Assembly: GCA_963402885.1 (NCBI GenBank)
Contig: OY727098.1
Coordinates: 124,001 to 188,000 of the forward strand
DNA length: 64,000 bases
Source: Antedon bifida
Taxonomy: Eukaryota > Echinodermata > Crinoidea > Comatulida > Antedonidae
Direction of reading: 5' to 3'
The position numbers and the translations under genes are program-made. Below the pieces are notes generated by a model. That model saw nothing but the letters and a program-made list of their open reading frames with translations. It made no database searches and had not been told where the DNA came from. Shown here in pieces: positions 27,201 to 38,815 of this stretch. Position 1 is the stretch's first letter, and every line of letters starts with the position of its first letter.

Positions 27201-30200
27201 GGGTCTTCCTTTCCAAAGTGTCATATAGGGGTGTTCCTTTCCAAATTTCATAGAGACATTCCAAAGGAGGAGTTCTATTCTATTGTAAAAAAAACATGGG
27301 TCTTTGTAACTTGAAGAGAGTATGAGTTTTGTCAGATATTCTGTCACTCCAACATTGGCCTGGTAGTTAAGACTAGGATTGTGTCAAAAATATGTAATTT
27401 TGGGTCCAGTCGAACCAATTCATTGGCATCTGCTGAGTATGTTGTGATGGCTCCAGTTGTCATAGGTTTCAGTTTGACAACATAACACAGAGAATAGATG
27501 AAATCACAATTGGATTATACATCGGAATATATGCAAATGGCACTGGTAAAATTAAATGGTGGTTAAAGTTCAATACATTGTTTTTAATCTTTTACGTTTT
27601 ATGGTTAAAAAACATTACTTGTACATTGAAATGATGTTGCTACTTTGCTAATAAAAAAAGTAAAAATAGTATGTGAAACAAAAAACTGTAAGTGTGAATA
27701 ACCTTGTTGTATCATTGACATAAGCTGATATTAATAGCCAGATGTGAATCATATGAGATATGTTATAGGAAATGATAATGCGTTTCGTTGTCACTTAATA
27801 CTACTACGCAGACAAACATTTTTCAATTCCTAATATGACATTCACTTTTTCTAATTTCTTTGAATCGAACCGCAGTCCTATTTGTTTTTTCCTTTTCTCA
27901 ATTTAGTTGTGTAAACAGGTAAAAGAATGTAATTCCTTGACGTCAGCAATCCAAAAGTATTTTCATTCAAAATCAAATGTTCAATACAAACCGCAATCCT
28001 TTATTGTTTTTGCTCACTTTTTTCTTTTCCAATATGCTATGACATTTTTTAATTATTATTATTAAATTTCCCATAGTTATTGCAATGAAAAGGTAATTTT
28101 AAATTTAGTTTCCATTGTTTAGTTGGAATGCATTTTAAAAATAATAGATGCTGTTTAATACAGTATAACAATTTTTTTTTTAAATGATTTTAACACTGTT
28201 ACAGTAATTATTAGCTGGTTTACAATTTACAATTGCAATAAGATATGTTTGTCATTGTTTCAATACAGATTGCTTTTTTAAATGACATCCTTTATTCAGT
28301 GTATTCCTTCCTATAGAAATGGTCACAATCTTATAGGATTGTATGATCTCTCACCCATCATTATAAATGGGTACTGTGGATAATTTGTTATGTCCTAGAC
28401 ATTTGTCACTGTGACTATAATTGCAAAAAGTAAATATTTCCTAGTTCAATTAAAGGTGCACGATTTCTGATCCTTCAGGGACAGATTCATATTTCCTGTA
28501 TATTGTCAAATCGAAGCCTTGTGTAAGAGTTCATGGTTTAGCCAAAGGTTAACCACAACACAGATCAAATGTGATTTGAGGTATCACATAATTAAAATTA
28601 AAATTTCTTTTTAAACTTTTGACTTTTAAACCGAATTCATTTTGATTACAAACTGCGATTACAACTAATTTAGTTTGACTAATAATGAGCTTTTTTAAAC
28701 TAAATTGAAACTTAAACATCAAATAAAAGTATACAATACAAATGATAGACAAAGAAAGTATGAACACAGAAAGAATAAAAGTTTGTTTTTATGTGAGGTA
28801 AAGTAAAATGTACCTACAATACCCCCCCCCCCCCCCCAATACAAATAAACTTTAACAAATAGAATTTTTTATTTTTAAAAAGAAGAATAAAGAAAAAAAC
28901 AATATAAATGAAATATATAAAACTAATTTCAAAGAAAGAAACAATTGTATTAATGAATATTATTAGTTTTTATTACATTAAATGTATTTGGCTTATTTTG
29001 ATAATTAGATTGTAGTATGGGAAGGATGCTCAATTTGTTAAAACTGTGAGAATTCAAGCAAATGACAAATGTTTTGCATTGTATGTAATTTTTTTGGTCA
29101 TAATGGCTTTAAATTCTTGTAGCTCACCAATAAAAGTGTGTCACTTCAATTGCCCACCACTATAATACAGAATTTAATTTTCACCACACAGTGCGTAACT
29201 CAATTGCCCACTACCACACAGTTATATTGCCCACCACACCACAATGGTAGTTCAATTCTGTAAGTAGTTAACGGCTTAGATAACTTCCTGTATTTGACAG
29301 TTGGAATGGCTACACCTTAAAGTAGAATTGTACTGTATTTTGTAACAAGGAAGCTTAGAGATAAAAACATGATGACAGATTAAAATGCATGCGCAGGTCT
29401 TCAAATGTTGTCACATTCAGATATAGTTGACTTTTACCATGCAATTTATCTAAAAGCCTAAACTTTGGTATGAATGAATGGAAGATGTAGAGCAGAAGTT
29501 ACCTTGGCTATTGTTTTAATGAAAAAAAAGTCAATTTTGAAATAAAAATAATTTGCTCAATTCTGTTATTAAAGATATCCACGAAAAAATTTTTTTTTTT
29601 TGGATGTGCAATTTTGATGTTTCATAATAGTTATTCCTATTGACCAGAAACATATTGGATCAAAACAAATTGTTTACCTGGAAAAACTGCAAAATAATAG
29701 TCAAATTAGGTGCCAGCCAATTAACTGTTTGTTTTGTCTTTTTATAAGTGAAAGCATTTTTTTTCTGCAGAAGTGACTTTATTAAATAAAACTACAAAAT
29801 GGCTTAATCAAAATCTGATTTTAAAAATCTTAATTGTTATGTTTTGTTTCATGTTTTTCATGACCTTTATTGTCATTTGTCATGACCTCTATTGTCATTT
29901 GTCAATACCTCTATTGTCATTTGTCATGACCTCTATTGTCATTTGTCATGACCTTTATTGTCATTTGTCATGACCTATTGTCATTTGTCATGACCTCTAT
30001 ATTGTCATTTATTGTGTGACAATTTACTTCACACCAAAGGAAACGATGAAGGATATTTTGTAGATTTGTTCGCTACTTTCAATAATATGAATACAATGCA
30101 TAATTATGAAATTGTTGAATATCAAAATATTGTTTGAATAAGGATTGAAAAGCTTTTTGATTGTGTTAGCAGAAACATAAAATGAACCATTATCTGCAAT

Positions 30201-31042
30201 TGAGTTAGATTTCATTTTGATAAAAAGGATAGATATAAATTAAATACCTAAAACAATTGGTGTAACTATGCAGTCGAACACACTGATAAATTAAAAATCA
30301 TTGCAAAATCCCACACACCTGCTATGTATAGGGATAGGGATTGAGCTTTGCATGAAACGACCCTAAAACAGATTTAGGAACTCATTTGATGTATCATAAT
30401 CAGGGGCTGCACCTTAAATTTCGGAAATTGTAATGCAAAAGATAGGACAGCCCTCCCTATTTCAGATTCCTGGATCCACCATTGATAATGCTGTAAATAT
30501 TTAAAACTCATATGACAAGATATTTTTGTCCTCTTTTTATTTGTTATACACTTGTTTATTTATTTATTTATTTATATGTTAACCCATACACCTTTGAATC
30601 AGGACAGTGGCACTCACAATATGCGGTGCGGTCCAAAAAACAAAACAGAACATATTGAAAAATAAAAATACATGAATAACTAACTGTAACTAATTTAAAA
30701 ACAAAAATATCTAGAAACTACAGTTACTTGGTTGTAATGTTATCTTATTTGATTAACATAAGTTTGTATGTGCCGTGTCATATCATATTGTATTCAATTT
30801 ATAAATTTTGTTAGGAGTTTATTCTCAGAATACACACAGATCCTGTTCATAACTAAGTACTTCTGTTCAGAGAAAAAAAAAATCACATCATTTTTATTTT
30901 CAGACAACTTTCATCATCACAGTTGAGCAATTCACGGACATCACCGTGGTTACCTTCAAGCCCTCACAAGGCTATGACTCCAGTGAGCCAACGGATGTCG
31001 CGTTTGTACCTGAACAAGTCTCTAGATAATCTAGCCTCTTAA
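15229..31042 (+). CDS. TTLL7: Tubulin polyglutamylase TTLL7, complete
   Basis: Seventeen coding exons: 15229-15304, 15993-16151, 16456-16513, 16777-16840, 17175-17242, 18475-18633, 19238-19454, 20563-20727, 21262-21417, 21966-22154, 22470-22730, 23073-23150, 23524-23820, 24883-25011, 25941-26185, 26558-26728, 30904-31042. The product is 876 aa, close to human TTLL7 (887 aa). The start MPSTSGGIEGG resembles the family start and lies in the exon with acceptor at 15140. The tubulin-tyrosine-ligase domain (about residues 60-440) has the ATP-grasp motifs FIVKPSNGSMGQG, YKFDLRIYVLVTS, MHLTNYSINK, FEILGFDIFLDKSLKPWLLE and INRAPSFG. A basic helical region follows (RRKEELKQKLISIRR), then ENRNMGRYQRIFPPPDK, a Ser-rich linker, and the TTLL7-specific C-terminal block YWLVKLDSIKRRKV and NRLLWSHGQGLWNCF. 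TTLL7 adds glutamate chains to tubulin tails, with preference for beta-tubulin, in neurites and axonemes. Oddity: exon 15 ends before GC rather than GT (26186-26187), a probable GC-AG intron. Introns hold several minisatellites and MITEs. Confidence 0.95.
16829..16897 (+). repeat. Tandem triplication of a splice donor
   Basis: A 23-bp unit (ACCATATCAG/GTTAGTATTTT) occurs three times. The first copy is the 3' end of TTLL7 exon 4 plus its donor (16840/16841). Two more CAG/GTTAGT donors follow at 16863/16864 and 16886/16887. Only the first keeps the frame with exon 5; the others would add 23 or 46 nt. Confidence 0.85.
16910..16950. mobile_element. MITE terminus only
   Basis: AAAGCTCTGTCTACACTATC followed by AAACTAGTTTGACAAAAAAA: one terminal repeat of the ten-copy MITE family. 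The rest is absent. Confidence 0.6.
17402..18416. repeat. 69-bp minisatellite inside an inverted-repeat element
   Basis: About 13 near-identical 69-bp units (core GGTTGGCTGCAGTGTATATA, TTGCTGCCTGCCACTAGTTT, CACAAGAAAGTGTCCCCTG) run from about 17471 to 18375 in TTLL7 intron 5. They are flanked by ACAGTAGAACCACTATTAAG / GGGGACACC on the left and the inverted form GTGTCCCCTTATTAATAGTG ... TTTACTGTA on the right. The array is therefore an internal expansion of a MITE. The 300-codon minus-strand frame across it exists only because 69 is divisible by three. Confidence 0.9.
18652..18821. mobile_element. MITE, 'AGCTCTGTCTACACTATCAAA' family
   Basis: Full copy in inverted orientation relative to most others, just after TTLL7 exon 6. 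Termini are TAAGCTCTGTCTACACTATC and GTTAGACAGAGCTTTA, and the interior has CCAAATATGGTA boxes. Confidence 0.75.
19542..20327. repeat. 57-bp minisatellite with telomere-like motif
   Basis: About 14 almost identical 57-bp units in TTLL7 intron 7. Each contains ATGCATGCATTGAGGATGCA, TAGTAATAGTAGTAGTACAG and TATGTTAGGGTTAGGTT. The long minus-strand frame (MHPQCMHNLTLTYCTTTIT repeated) is an artefact of a period divisible by three. Confidence 0.95.
20746..20799. mobile_element. MITE, internally deleted copy
   Basis: TAAGCTCAGTC is joined almost directly to TTTTTGTCACATAAAGTTTG and ATAGTGCAGACCGGGCTTT. Both ends are kept and the interior is lost. It starts 19 bp after TTLL7 exon 8. Confidence 0.6.
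25471..25643 (+). repeat. Two-copy direct duplication
   Basis: ATTCTTTACCTGCATAATAT and ACAGCACAGGATATCCTACC ... TCTATAATAATGCACTGACA occur twice, offset by 92 bp, in TTLL7 intron 14. The first copy carries an extra TTAGGCAGTAGGC segment. Confidence 0.85.
26370..26505. mobile_element. Short copy of the 'GGGGACAC' inverted-repeat element
   Basis: TAGAACCCATATTAAGAGGA / CACATTCAGGACCC, then CACCTGAATAAGAGTTGGC and a decayed right end GTCCCAAGTGAGGGGTTTA. The middle is a single diverged copy of the 69-bp unit amplified at 17471-18375. It lies in the GC-AG intron of TTLL7. Confidence 0.65.
26865..27285. repeat. 28-bp minisatellite inside an inverted-repeat element
   Basis: About ten units of 26-28 bp (GTGTCATATAGGGGTGTTCC plus TTTCCAA) from about 26973 to 27241 in TTLL7 intron 16. 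The left flank ACAGTAAAATCTTGATTGAG / GAGACACCTTTAAGACC matches the left edge of the element at 17402. Both arrays therefore arose inside one transposon family, from its GTGTC-type right end. Confidence 0.85.
28822..28837 (+). repeat. Poly-C tract
   Basis: Sixteen consecutive C residues in an AT-rich setting, in TTLL7 intron 16. It could form an i-motif or a G-rich strand structure, and its length may be unreliable in assemblies. Confidence 0.8.
29857..30008 (+). repeat. Short minisatellite, about 24-bp unit
   Basis: About six units of CATGACCTCTATTGTCATTTGT with small differences in length, in TTLL7 intron 16. Confidence 0.8.
30555..30690 (-). mobile_element. Probable LINE 3' end
   Basis: A TTTA microsatellite is followed by a GC-richer stretch (CAGGACAGTGGCACTCACAA, TGCGGTGCGGTCC). 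This layout matches the 3' end of the minus-strand LINE at 10333, with a microsatellite and then a GGACGGTGCG-like block. No coding part remains. Confidence 0.4.
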
Positions 31043-31229
31043 GATTAGATACCATTAGACAACAATGTGTGTACAATTGTGACTTTGACAAGGTTTTGCC
31101 ATAAAACTGATAATATTGTATATCAAAAAGGAATGTCAGGGAGGGGTGTATTATAAACATCTAAATTTATATTCAATATCATTATAATAATTTTTGTTAG
31201 GCAGAATGATCTTCTCTATTAACAATTTT

Positions 31230-31235
31230 AATAAA
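31230..31235 (+). terminator. Candidate TTLL7 polyadenylation signal
   Basis: AATAAA 188 bp after the TTLL7 stop codon, followed by a T-rich stretch. A second AATAAA lies near 31834, so a longer 3' UTR is possible. Confidence 0.45.
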
Positions 31236-32099
31236 TTGATTTTTTTGTTTTTAAATTAATATTAATTACTTTTAATCTTGAAACATTGAATTGAAAGCCG
31301 CATACTTTTAATTAATTTTAATCATTGTAATAAGTGATGTGTATTTTCTCACCTTCTGAAAACTAAATTATCTGTAAAAAATATCATAACTAATATGATT
31401 GAACATCTTCATCAATAATAATTTACTTTAAGGGATGAAAAAAATAGAAATATTAAATGTTATTGTTATTAATTTTAGTAACACATACAACTAGGCCTAC
31501 ATGGCAATTTCTAAACATAAAGGCCTAAATTAAGCTCTTGGACGTAAGTGTGATTGTCATTCTGACCTCTAGAAAGTTATCCAACTTTAATACAAAAAGT
31601 AGGCATGTACTAGAAAGATTTGTAATTATTTTATATATTTGCTATCATGTGTGTTAGTGCATTTTATAAATTGCACCAGCTTTATTAAATTCTATTTTTT
31701 ACAACATTTTTAGGATATGTATCTGTATAATTTGGATGTTATATTTAAGTATAGTATTAATTTAAAGACATATTTGAACCACCTTCATAGATCAATGTTT
31801 ATTGTTCCACACAATCGTAGGGCTTTTAGAAAAATAAAGGTAACCTCATATTAACTCTGAATGTTTTACTTTCTTGGCAGACAATGATTTCCTCTAGAAT
31901 TGCATATAATAACATTGCCAACATTTTCATTATCAAAAAAATGATGTCATTTCTAGATTATGTTTTCAGTCACATTTAGTGTAATAGATAATGTGACTCA
32001 TTTAAATGTTGTTACAGACACTTCCTTTGTACGTGGTTATAATAGTAAATATTAATTTAATAATAAATATTAATAAAGGTAATATAAACAACAAAAATG

Positions 32100-32203
32100 T
32101 AAAGCTCTGTCTACACTATTAAACTTTATATGACAAAAAAATGTGATGGAAATGATGATGTAATATCACTACCATATTTGGGCACAGTATAGACAGAGCT
32201 TTA
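32100..32203. mobile_element. MITE, short copy
   Basis: TAAAGCTCTGTCTACACTAT at the left and AGTATAGACAGAGCTTTA at the right, with a single interior CATATTTGGGCAC box. The boundaries are clean. Confidence 0.75.
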
Positions 32204-33912
32204 CAACGGTTCAAGTTGACGACATGATAAATGATAATAACTATTAGGCTATAATTATAAATCATCTTCACTGAATGTTTAGGCAAATTCATTTGTGCGA
32301 ATCGAACGACACAAAAAAGTAAAAAAAACAATGAAAATTCGCTCGAATATATAGTTAGTTTATTTCACGTCTGTCATCAAACAAATATAAATAAGAGCAT
32401 ATCAATTAAAAAAATAAATAATGGAATACAAAGTTGAGTTGCGTTGTTGCGCAATCGCTCACATTTTGGGCTTTACAATATACTACATGTATTGATTATA
32501 GGCTTATGCAGCACTTGTTTTCTAACTTTACCTGTCAATGTTTGAATAAGAAACAGATGGTGTCGTAATAATCGTATGTTTTATTCAGACCAGATTCACT
32601 CTTTCTTATGTCTAAATATTTCAAAATAGTCTAGTTTCGCAATAAACAAATTATGCAACACTATTGTTTATCAGATATAACGGAATGATAAAAAGACACC
32701 GCAAACCGAAATAAATGTGAATAAAAGAAAATCAATAACCAATATCTGTTTGCCAATCTGAAATTGCAGTTTTTTCTTTAGCTTTTCTCTTTGGCTTATT
32801 TGAGATTCCACACATAAACAAAGACTTAACCAGGTTTTTTGTCTTGATATTTTTTGTTCCTTATTTTATGTGGAACAATAAAAATGAATGAAAAGAATAT
32901 AGTTTGACTCTTGTGGGCGTGGTCATTTCATTTTCACTGATATCACTTCAATTTGTGTCGTTTTTATATCATCCATCTTAAATTCCTCATCAAATTGCGT
33001 TTTTGTTTTGGTTCTTATCTGTGTCTGTTCTTCATGTATGGTATAAATAAATCAAATAATGTTTGTATTGATACATTTTACTCGCGTAAAGTATTGCTTT
33101 TCATATAGTATTATAATATTCGTGTTATTGTTAACATTCTATCCGTCCCCACTTTGCTGCAATGATCTATGCCAGACTATAATGTGATGTCATGTGATTA
33201 TTACGTCACAGAGTAATTCCTCCATGAGTACATCAAGTTGCATCATAACTTCTAGTTCCTATTTCCATTAGGTGTTGGACGTATCGCATATCACACCCTG
33301 TATAATGCCATTTACACCCTCGCTTCCTGGTCCCATGATGAAGAATCTAAATCGTTTGTAGGCCCTATTCCGAAGAAAACGCCTAATATAGTTAAAATTA
33401 GATACTCTGGTAACAGCTTAATCATAGTTTAAGGAACTAAAAATGATTGTTTAAGAATGTTCCCAGCGGCAGTTGCATTCATCATGTGTTCCAACAAAGT
33501 TATTAATAATAATAGTAAGCCTACATTAAATCCATGTATGGAGGAGGAAATCCTTGGTCAACCCCTTAATTCGCAACGCCCATCCCGATACGATACAGTA
33601 TTAAGTTGGAATAACGTGGGTGTTGTATAGTAAAGTGATATCAATATAATTGTTTTATTATTGATTTTTTTTCTTCATAAAAGTATTAATGGGTTTTTAA
33701 GTCATATTAGAGACCGTATAAATCCACTAACCCCACCCCATTCCCTTTTATATATTCTTCTTGCCTGAAAAACCCTAGGATACTTACTTATTTTGTACTA
33801 TTAGCGACCAGGTACTGTTTTTTCCTTTCTTTTTTTCTTTTTCTCATCTTTTGGGTGTTAGTTTCGATGATTGAACTATTGATTAGTTAGTTGATCGATT
33901 GTTGTTTATTGA

Positions 33913-35021
33913 GTTGATATCGATTTAGTCTGTTGTAGTCGTTCTGCATGGTAGTTGATATCGATTTAGTCTGTTGTAGTCGTTCTGCATGGTAGTTGAT
34001 ATCGATATAGTCTGTTGTAGTCGTTCTGCATGGTAGTTGATATCGATATAGTCTGTTGTAGTCGTTCTGCATGGTAGTTGATATCGATTTAGTCTGTTGT
34101 AGTCGTTCTGCATGGTAGTTGATATCGATATAGTCTGTTGTAGTCGTTCTGCATGGTAGTTGATATCGATATAGTCTGTTGTAGTCGTTCTGCATGGTAG
34201 TTGATATCGATTTAGTCTGTTGTAGTCGTTCTGCATGGTAGTTGATATCGATATAGTCTGTTGTAGTCGTTCTGCATGGTAGTTGATATCGATATAGTCT
34301 GTTGTAGTCGTTCTGCATGGTAGTTGATATCGATATAGTCTGTTGTAGTCGTTCTGCATGGTAGTTGATATCGATATAGTCTGTTGTAGTCGTTCTGCAT
34401 GGTAGTTGATATCGATTTAGTCTGTTGTAGTCGTTCTGCATGGTAGTTGATATCGATATAGTCTGTTGTAGTCGTTCTGCATGGTAGTTGATATCGATTT
34501 AGTCTGTTGTAGTCGTTCTGCATGGTAGTTGATATCGATTTAGTCTGTTGTAGTCGTTCTGCATGGTAGTTGATATCGATTTAGTCTGTTGTAGTCGTTC
34601 TGCATGGTAGTTGATATCGATATAGTCTGTTGTAGTCGTTCTGCATGGTAGTTGATATCGATATAGTCTGTTGTAGTCGTTCTGCATGGTAGTTGATATC
34701 GATATAGTCTGTTGTAGTCGTTCTGCATGGTAGTTGATATCGATTTAGTCTGTTGTAGTCGTTCTGCATGGTAGTTGATATCGATATAGTCTGTTGTAGT
34801 CGTTCTGCATGGTAGTTGATATCGATTTAGTCTGTTGTAGTCGTTCTGCATGGTAGTTGATATCGATTTAGTCTGTTGTAGTCGTTCTGCATGGTAGTTG
34901 ATATCGATATAGTCTGTTGTAGTCGTTCTGCATGGTAGTTGATATCGATAGTCTGTTGTAGTCGTTCTGCATGGTAGTTGATATCGATATAGTCTGTTGT
35001 AGTCGTTCTGCATGGTAGTTG
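33913..35021. repeat. 41-bp minisatellite, about 27 units
   Basis: Unit: TTGATATCGATTTAGTCTGT, TGTAGTCGTTCTGCATGGTA plus one base. Units differ almost only at one position (CGATTTAG versus CGATATAG), and one unit near 34948 lacks two bases. The minus strand has no stop codon in any frame across the array, so long overlapping frames appear; they are translations of the repeat, not genes. Confidence 0.97.
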
Positions 35022-35568
35022 ACAAACCATTAACAATTCAAAAGAAAACATGAAATTTGTTTATATATATCTTTTATTCATTTTCACTGAATGGTACTGC
35101 AATTATAACATGTAACATAATAGTTTTTTATGACAAATTTCAGATTGTGTCATTTTCTTTCTGTTGCCTATTTATGGATATTTAATATTTTTTTCCTCGT
35201 TGAAGGTGTATCTAAATCCTCCATTTTGGTTGAATGACATTTTGTATATTTTTCTATAACAATTAAGAGAAGCTCTGAAATGTATTAATTTCCTTAAAAG
35301 TGTTGCTACTACAGTATTAACATTTTGAAAATGAACAAATTATTTTAATTTTTTTTTTCAAATTTAATTTTCTTTACGAAGTGAACAATACATTACATTT
35401 AGTTTATTACTGCCTTAAAATATCAAAATTACAATATATACAAATTTATTCCTTATATTACAATTAAAATACTGCACACATTATATGTATACTACACCTA
35501 TTTTACAAAACTTATTTTACAAATTGTATAAAAAACATTATACTATCTTTATAAACATGTATTGTACA

Positions 35569-35786
35569 CGTCCGCCTTCAATTAAGGACCGTATTGGACT
35601 TTCGTGTCGATTTTTAGCAACTCATTTTTAGCAACTCATTTTAGCAACTCATTTTTAGCAACTCATTTTTCCAAAAATTAGTTGGGCATGCCTTATTTCA
35701 TGACGTCATATACATCGAAATTAAGATTTGTCTCTAGGCGCGATAAAAGAGACTGGTGAGGTCCTTATTTGGAGGCAGACCTGTAC
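35569..35786. mobile_element. Inverted-repeat element with a 15-bp internal array
   Basis: The left end GTACACGTCCGCCTTCAATT / AAGGACC and the right end GGTCCTTATTTGGAGGCAGA / CCTGTAC are imperfect inverted repeats of about 27 bp. The interior has four copies of TTTTTAGCAACTCAT and a CRE-like TGACGTCA at 35701. No coding sequence. Confidence 0.6.
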
Positions 35787-36165
35787 TTTAAAAAGACTAT
35801 GTTAATGCCCAAATTCTTACTTTAGATCAGTACTTTATAACTTAATAGACCATTTTTATTTTGGTCATACCTGAATTACATTACACTTAAATCTTATACT
35901 TAAGACGACCCTAATACCTACTCAAAGGGTCTAGATATACTTTTATACACCATTTAAACCAAAGATAATTAAGTACACATTGTAATTGTTCTCATTAACT
36001 ATTTGGTCTTATCTAATTTTATTCTACGATAATAGTTATTTATGGATTTGTGTCTCTACCCTAAGTAAGCACTTTATTTTTTGTAATCAGTAGTGTAAGT
36101 ATCTGATAATGTGCATATAAAAGATGTATCACCGGGGCACTAGACCCTGCTGATAGTAGATATTT

Positions 36166-38624
36166 TCAAGCGATGCGATCTAGAGATTGGGTTGAGCGAG
36201 AGAATCCCTTCTTGTTTAACGACGTCGAAGAGCCGTAACTTGGTCGTGGCGAATGACTCTCCGGTCGTAGGTAATATACTTTCTTATTATTCAGTGACGC
36301 TAATGAATTACTTTTGTAAGCTAAATTACTCTGGGAAGGAGAACCTCTCCTGTTAGATATTGTAGACTTTGGAGAATCTCGTGAAAGATTATCAATTGAG
36401 ATGCTCTTTGTATGTTTATGACTTTTAAATCCACAAGTGCGTTTTACCTTACGGTAGCAACATACACAGATACAGAGGCATAGTAAATTTAGAAAACCAA
36501 TTCCTCCACACAGTATAGCAATGTAAATTACACTTAGGCTTGTTATGCAGCATGTACTTTCATTGCAGCAAGGGTCTGTGCATTTTTCGGACGTAACTGC
36601 GCACTGTGTGTTTATCGTTGGACAGCAGTCAATTGGACAGTTGTCCACTGTTTCTCCGGTGTCCTTAACACAGAATCCATCACCGCAGAAGTTGGTTTCT
36701 TGAGGTACACTATGAGAAAAATATATACGATTTGCAAATACTATTTTACATTAACACATTGTAGGCATATGTTGCAAGTATTGTACAGTTATGTTAGTCA
36801 CGCCTTTTTCATGTGTTTGAAACAATTATTGTCAATTGTAGTTGCTTACAATTAACATGAGAATTTAACTGTGCTTTTTCAATTTATCATCTGTCCTAAA
36901 CTTATAATACTAGACAATTAACTTACTTATTGATTGCAAATAGAGTTGATTATCAAAGCATATTACACTAACTAACAATAGAAAATTACATATGATGGTA
37001 GGTCATTTATGTTATGTTATTTATGTATTGAGTTTAGAGTTTTCCTTTCCTTAAACTGCAACAAAATTATTATTTACCTTTTTGATTCATCTAGATAAGC
37101 TACTTCTTGTGCTGCGCATGCTCCCTTGAAGCATTCGGACCATATCCAACATCTCTCATTGTCGTCATTTATTCCTGTTAGTATCCAACGAGCAGTACAC
37201 CTATAGAATCCAAATATATTAACTTAAAAATACACTTCCATAAAAATGTGATTACATGTTTAATTCGCATTAACGTATAAATGGTCTCTCACAACAGAAA
37301 GGATGTCCCCTGACCACAACACACTTGTACTTGTAACCCAGTGAAAGTACACGGATAGAACAATATCCTAATAGAACAAGTATTTTAAACTAGCTGCGTC
37401 ATGTTAGGTTCCATTTGTTTATACCTTAAGTTCATGAAGTCAACAAACGGTGCAGCAAAACAAAGCTACGAATCGCAATTGTGCCCAAACCTGCCTTGAT
37501 ACGGTAAATGTACCGTGTAGGCCTGCAGGAATCATGTGAATTTTGTGTTTTGTCGAGGGTTTTTGTGCTTTGTATTTTCGTCTCACAGAAACGTATATTG
37601 TATGCATATATGGAAATGATGATTTCACTAAATTGAATTATGAGAAAGCTTGTATCAGGAAAATAATGTATGGAGTAAATGTATTTCTAGCAGTAGCCCG
37701 TGCTAATTCTATTCCATCTCAACCTCAAACATCAAGGGTTAGGGTTGGTTGGAGCATTATGTTGGTGGGGCTTGGTATAAAATATAAAAGTAAAATAATC
37801 GTCTACTTACTTGGCAGTAGCCCATTTCTTGCCGTTACATTTTCCACAATTGAATTCAGAAGTTATATTCTTTGTGTAAATTGTTTCTCCATACGGGGAA
37901 CAATCATAATGTGAAGAACCAACATTCTATACAAACAGAGATAAAAGTTAGCTTAAATTTAAATAAAGAAGGTAGATGAAAAAACGAAATGTTCCAAATT
38001 CAATTTCACTCCTAAATTAACTTAAGTGTAAAGGTAACGTCTAAACTTTGAATAAATAATAAATATCTAGACTGTAGATTATAATATGTTGATTATATTT
38101 AAATTTTAAAATGCACACAATTAAAACATTTAAATGAAGGAAAAAAATATTAATGCCTAAAGTTGTACAGTAATAAATTATAAATAAATCTATCTTGAAC
38201 ATTTGGGGATCGCACTGTAAACACTGGAGGAAAAAATCATCAGAAGAGAGAACTTGTTGACACTTTTCCTTGACTTATCAGTCCTGAGTCCCTGAAGTAC
38301 CAATTTTGTACAGATTATTTGTGGGGAAAATAAATTGTTATATGCATAATTGCACCGGGGATGTAGATGGGAAGGAGAGGTGTCTGTTACAAACGCCAAC
38401 AATTAATATTATAAAAAAGTTGTAAAGCTTACATTGGTACAGTTTGTGTCCTTCTTGCAGCAGGTGTAATATCTCTTACTCGTTGCATTTAAGTCAAAAT
38501 TGTAACATTCTTCGTTTGGAATATCTACTTGTCTTTTCACTTTTGATATATCATTAATCCCAACATACTTCGCGTCTGTATACATTAGCATAACGCATAA
38601 CAAAGCAAGATACATTTTAAACAT
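36166..38624 (-). CDS. Cysteine-rich single-pass membrane protein, paralogue A
   Basis: Family not recognised. Four coding exons (38624-38433, 37926-37811, 37200-37078, 36709-36166), all GT-AG, phases 0/2/2, 324 aa. Residues 1-18 (MYLALLCVMLMYTDA core) form a signal peptide. The ectodomain has four cysteine blocks, one per exon: ECYNF..YYTCC; YDCSP..FNCGKC..W; C-x-RW..RCWIWSECFKGAC; and FCGDGFC..NCPIDCC..CTDPCC..CC. Sequons such as NAT, NIT and NES suggest glycosylation. A helix rich in Leu and Cys (about 201-229, ending CLCICVCCYRKVKR) precedes a 95-residue basic, Ser-rich tail with phosphorylatable-looking SIDNLSRDSPKS and YYLRPESHSPRPSYGSS. The CGDGxC block resembles motifs seen in disulfide-rich ectodomains, but no known domain fits the whole. 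It is a tandem duplicate of the gene at 40648-43618. It could be an adhesion or receptor-like surface protein; that is inference. Confidence 0.85.
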
Positions 38625-38639
38625 TTTGTAATGGATACG

Positions 38640-38815
38640 AAATAAAAATTATCAAATATTTTTCACAATAAAACAATGTGTTTTCTGGAAGTGACTGATA
38701 TTGATCTAGTTTGTCCCTTTAAATACCTTGGAAAGCGTCATAAAACTCACGCTAGCCATCTTCCGGATCGGAAACAATTACTTTGCGTATATATACGGTC
38801 TTACCGGAAATCTTC
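38640..38815 (-). promoter_or_regulatory. Probable promoter of paralogue A
   Basis: Directly upstream of the start on the minus strand: two ETS-type CCGGAA cores, a YY1-like AAGATGGCTAG and TATA-like GTATATATACG / TATTTAAAG. Inferred from position and motifs. Confidence 0.35.

Larger units (their letters stand above)
31043..36165. other. Intergenic region between convergent genes
   Basis: Contains the TTLL7 3' UTR, one MITE, the 41-bp array and an inverted-repeat element (listed separately). I see no protein-coding exon and no RNA gene in the remainder. The part from 35040 may include the 3' UTR of the minus-strand gene ending at 36166. Confidence 0.5.

Noticed and set aside
27002-27347. Several frames on both strands with GKEHPYMTL-like repeats
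   Set aside because: They are translations of the 28-bp minisatellite.
33913-35021. CRISPR-like array
   Set aside because: There are no unique spacers between units; it is a plain head-to-tail minisatellite in an animal genome.
33887-35051. Overlapping minus-strand frames of up to 184 codons
   Set aside because: All are frames of the stop-free 41-bp array, and none has non-repeat coding sequence attached.
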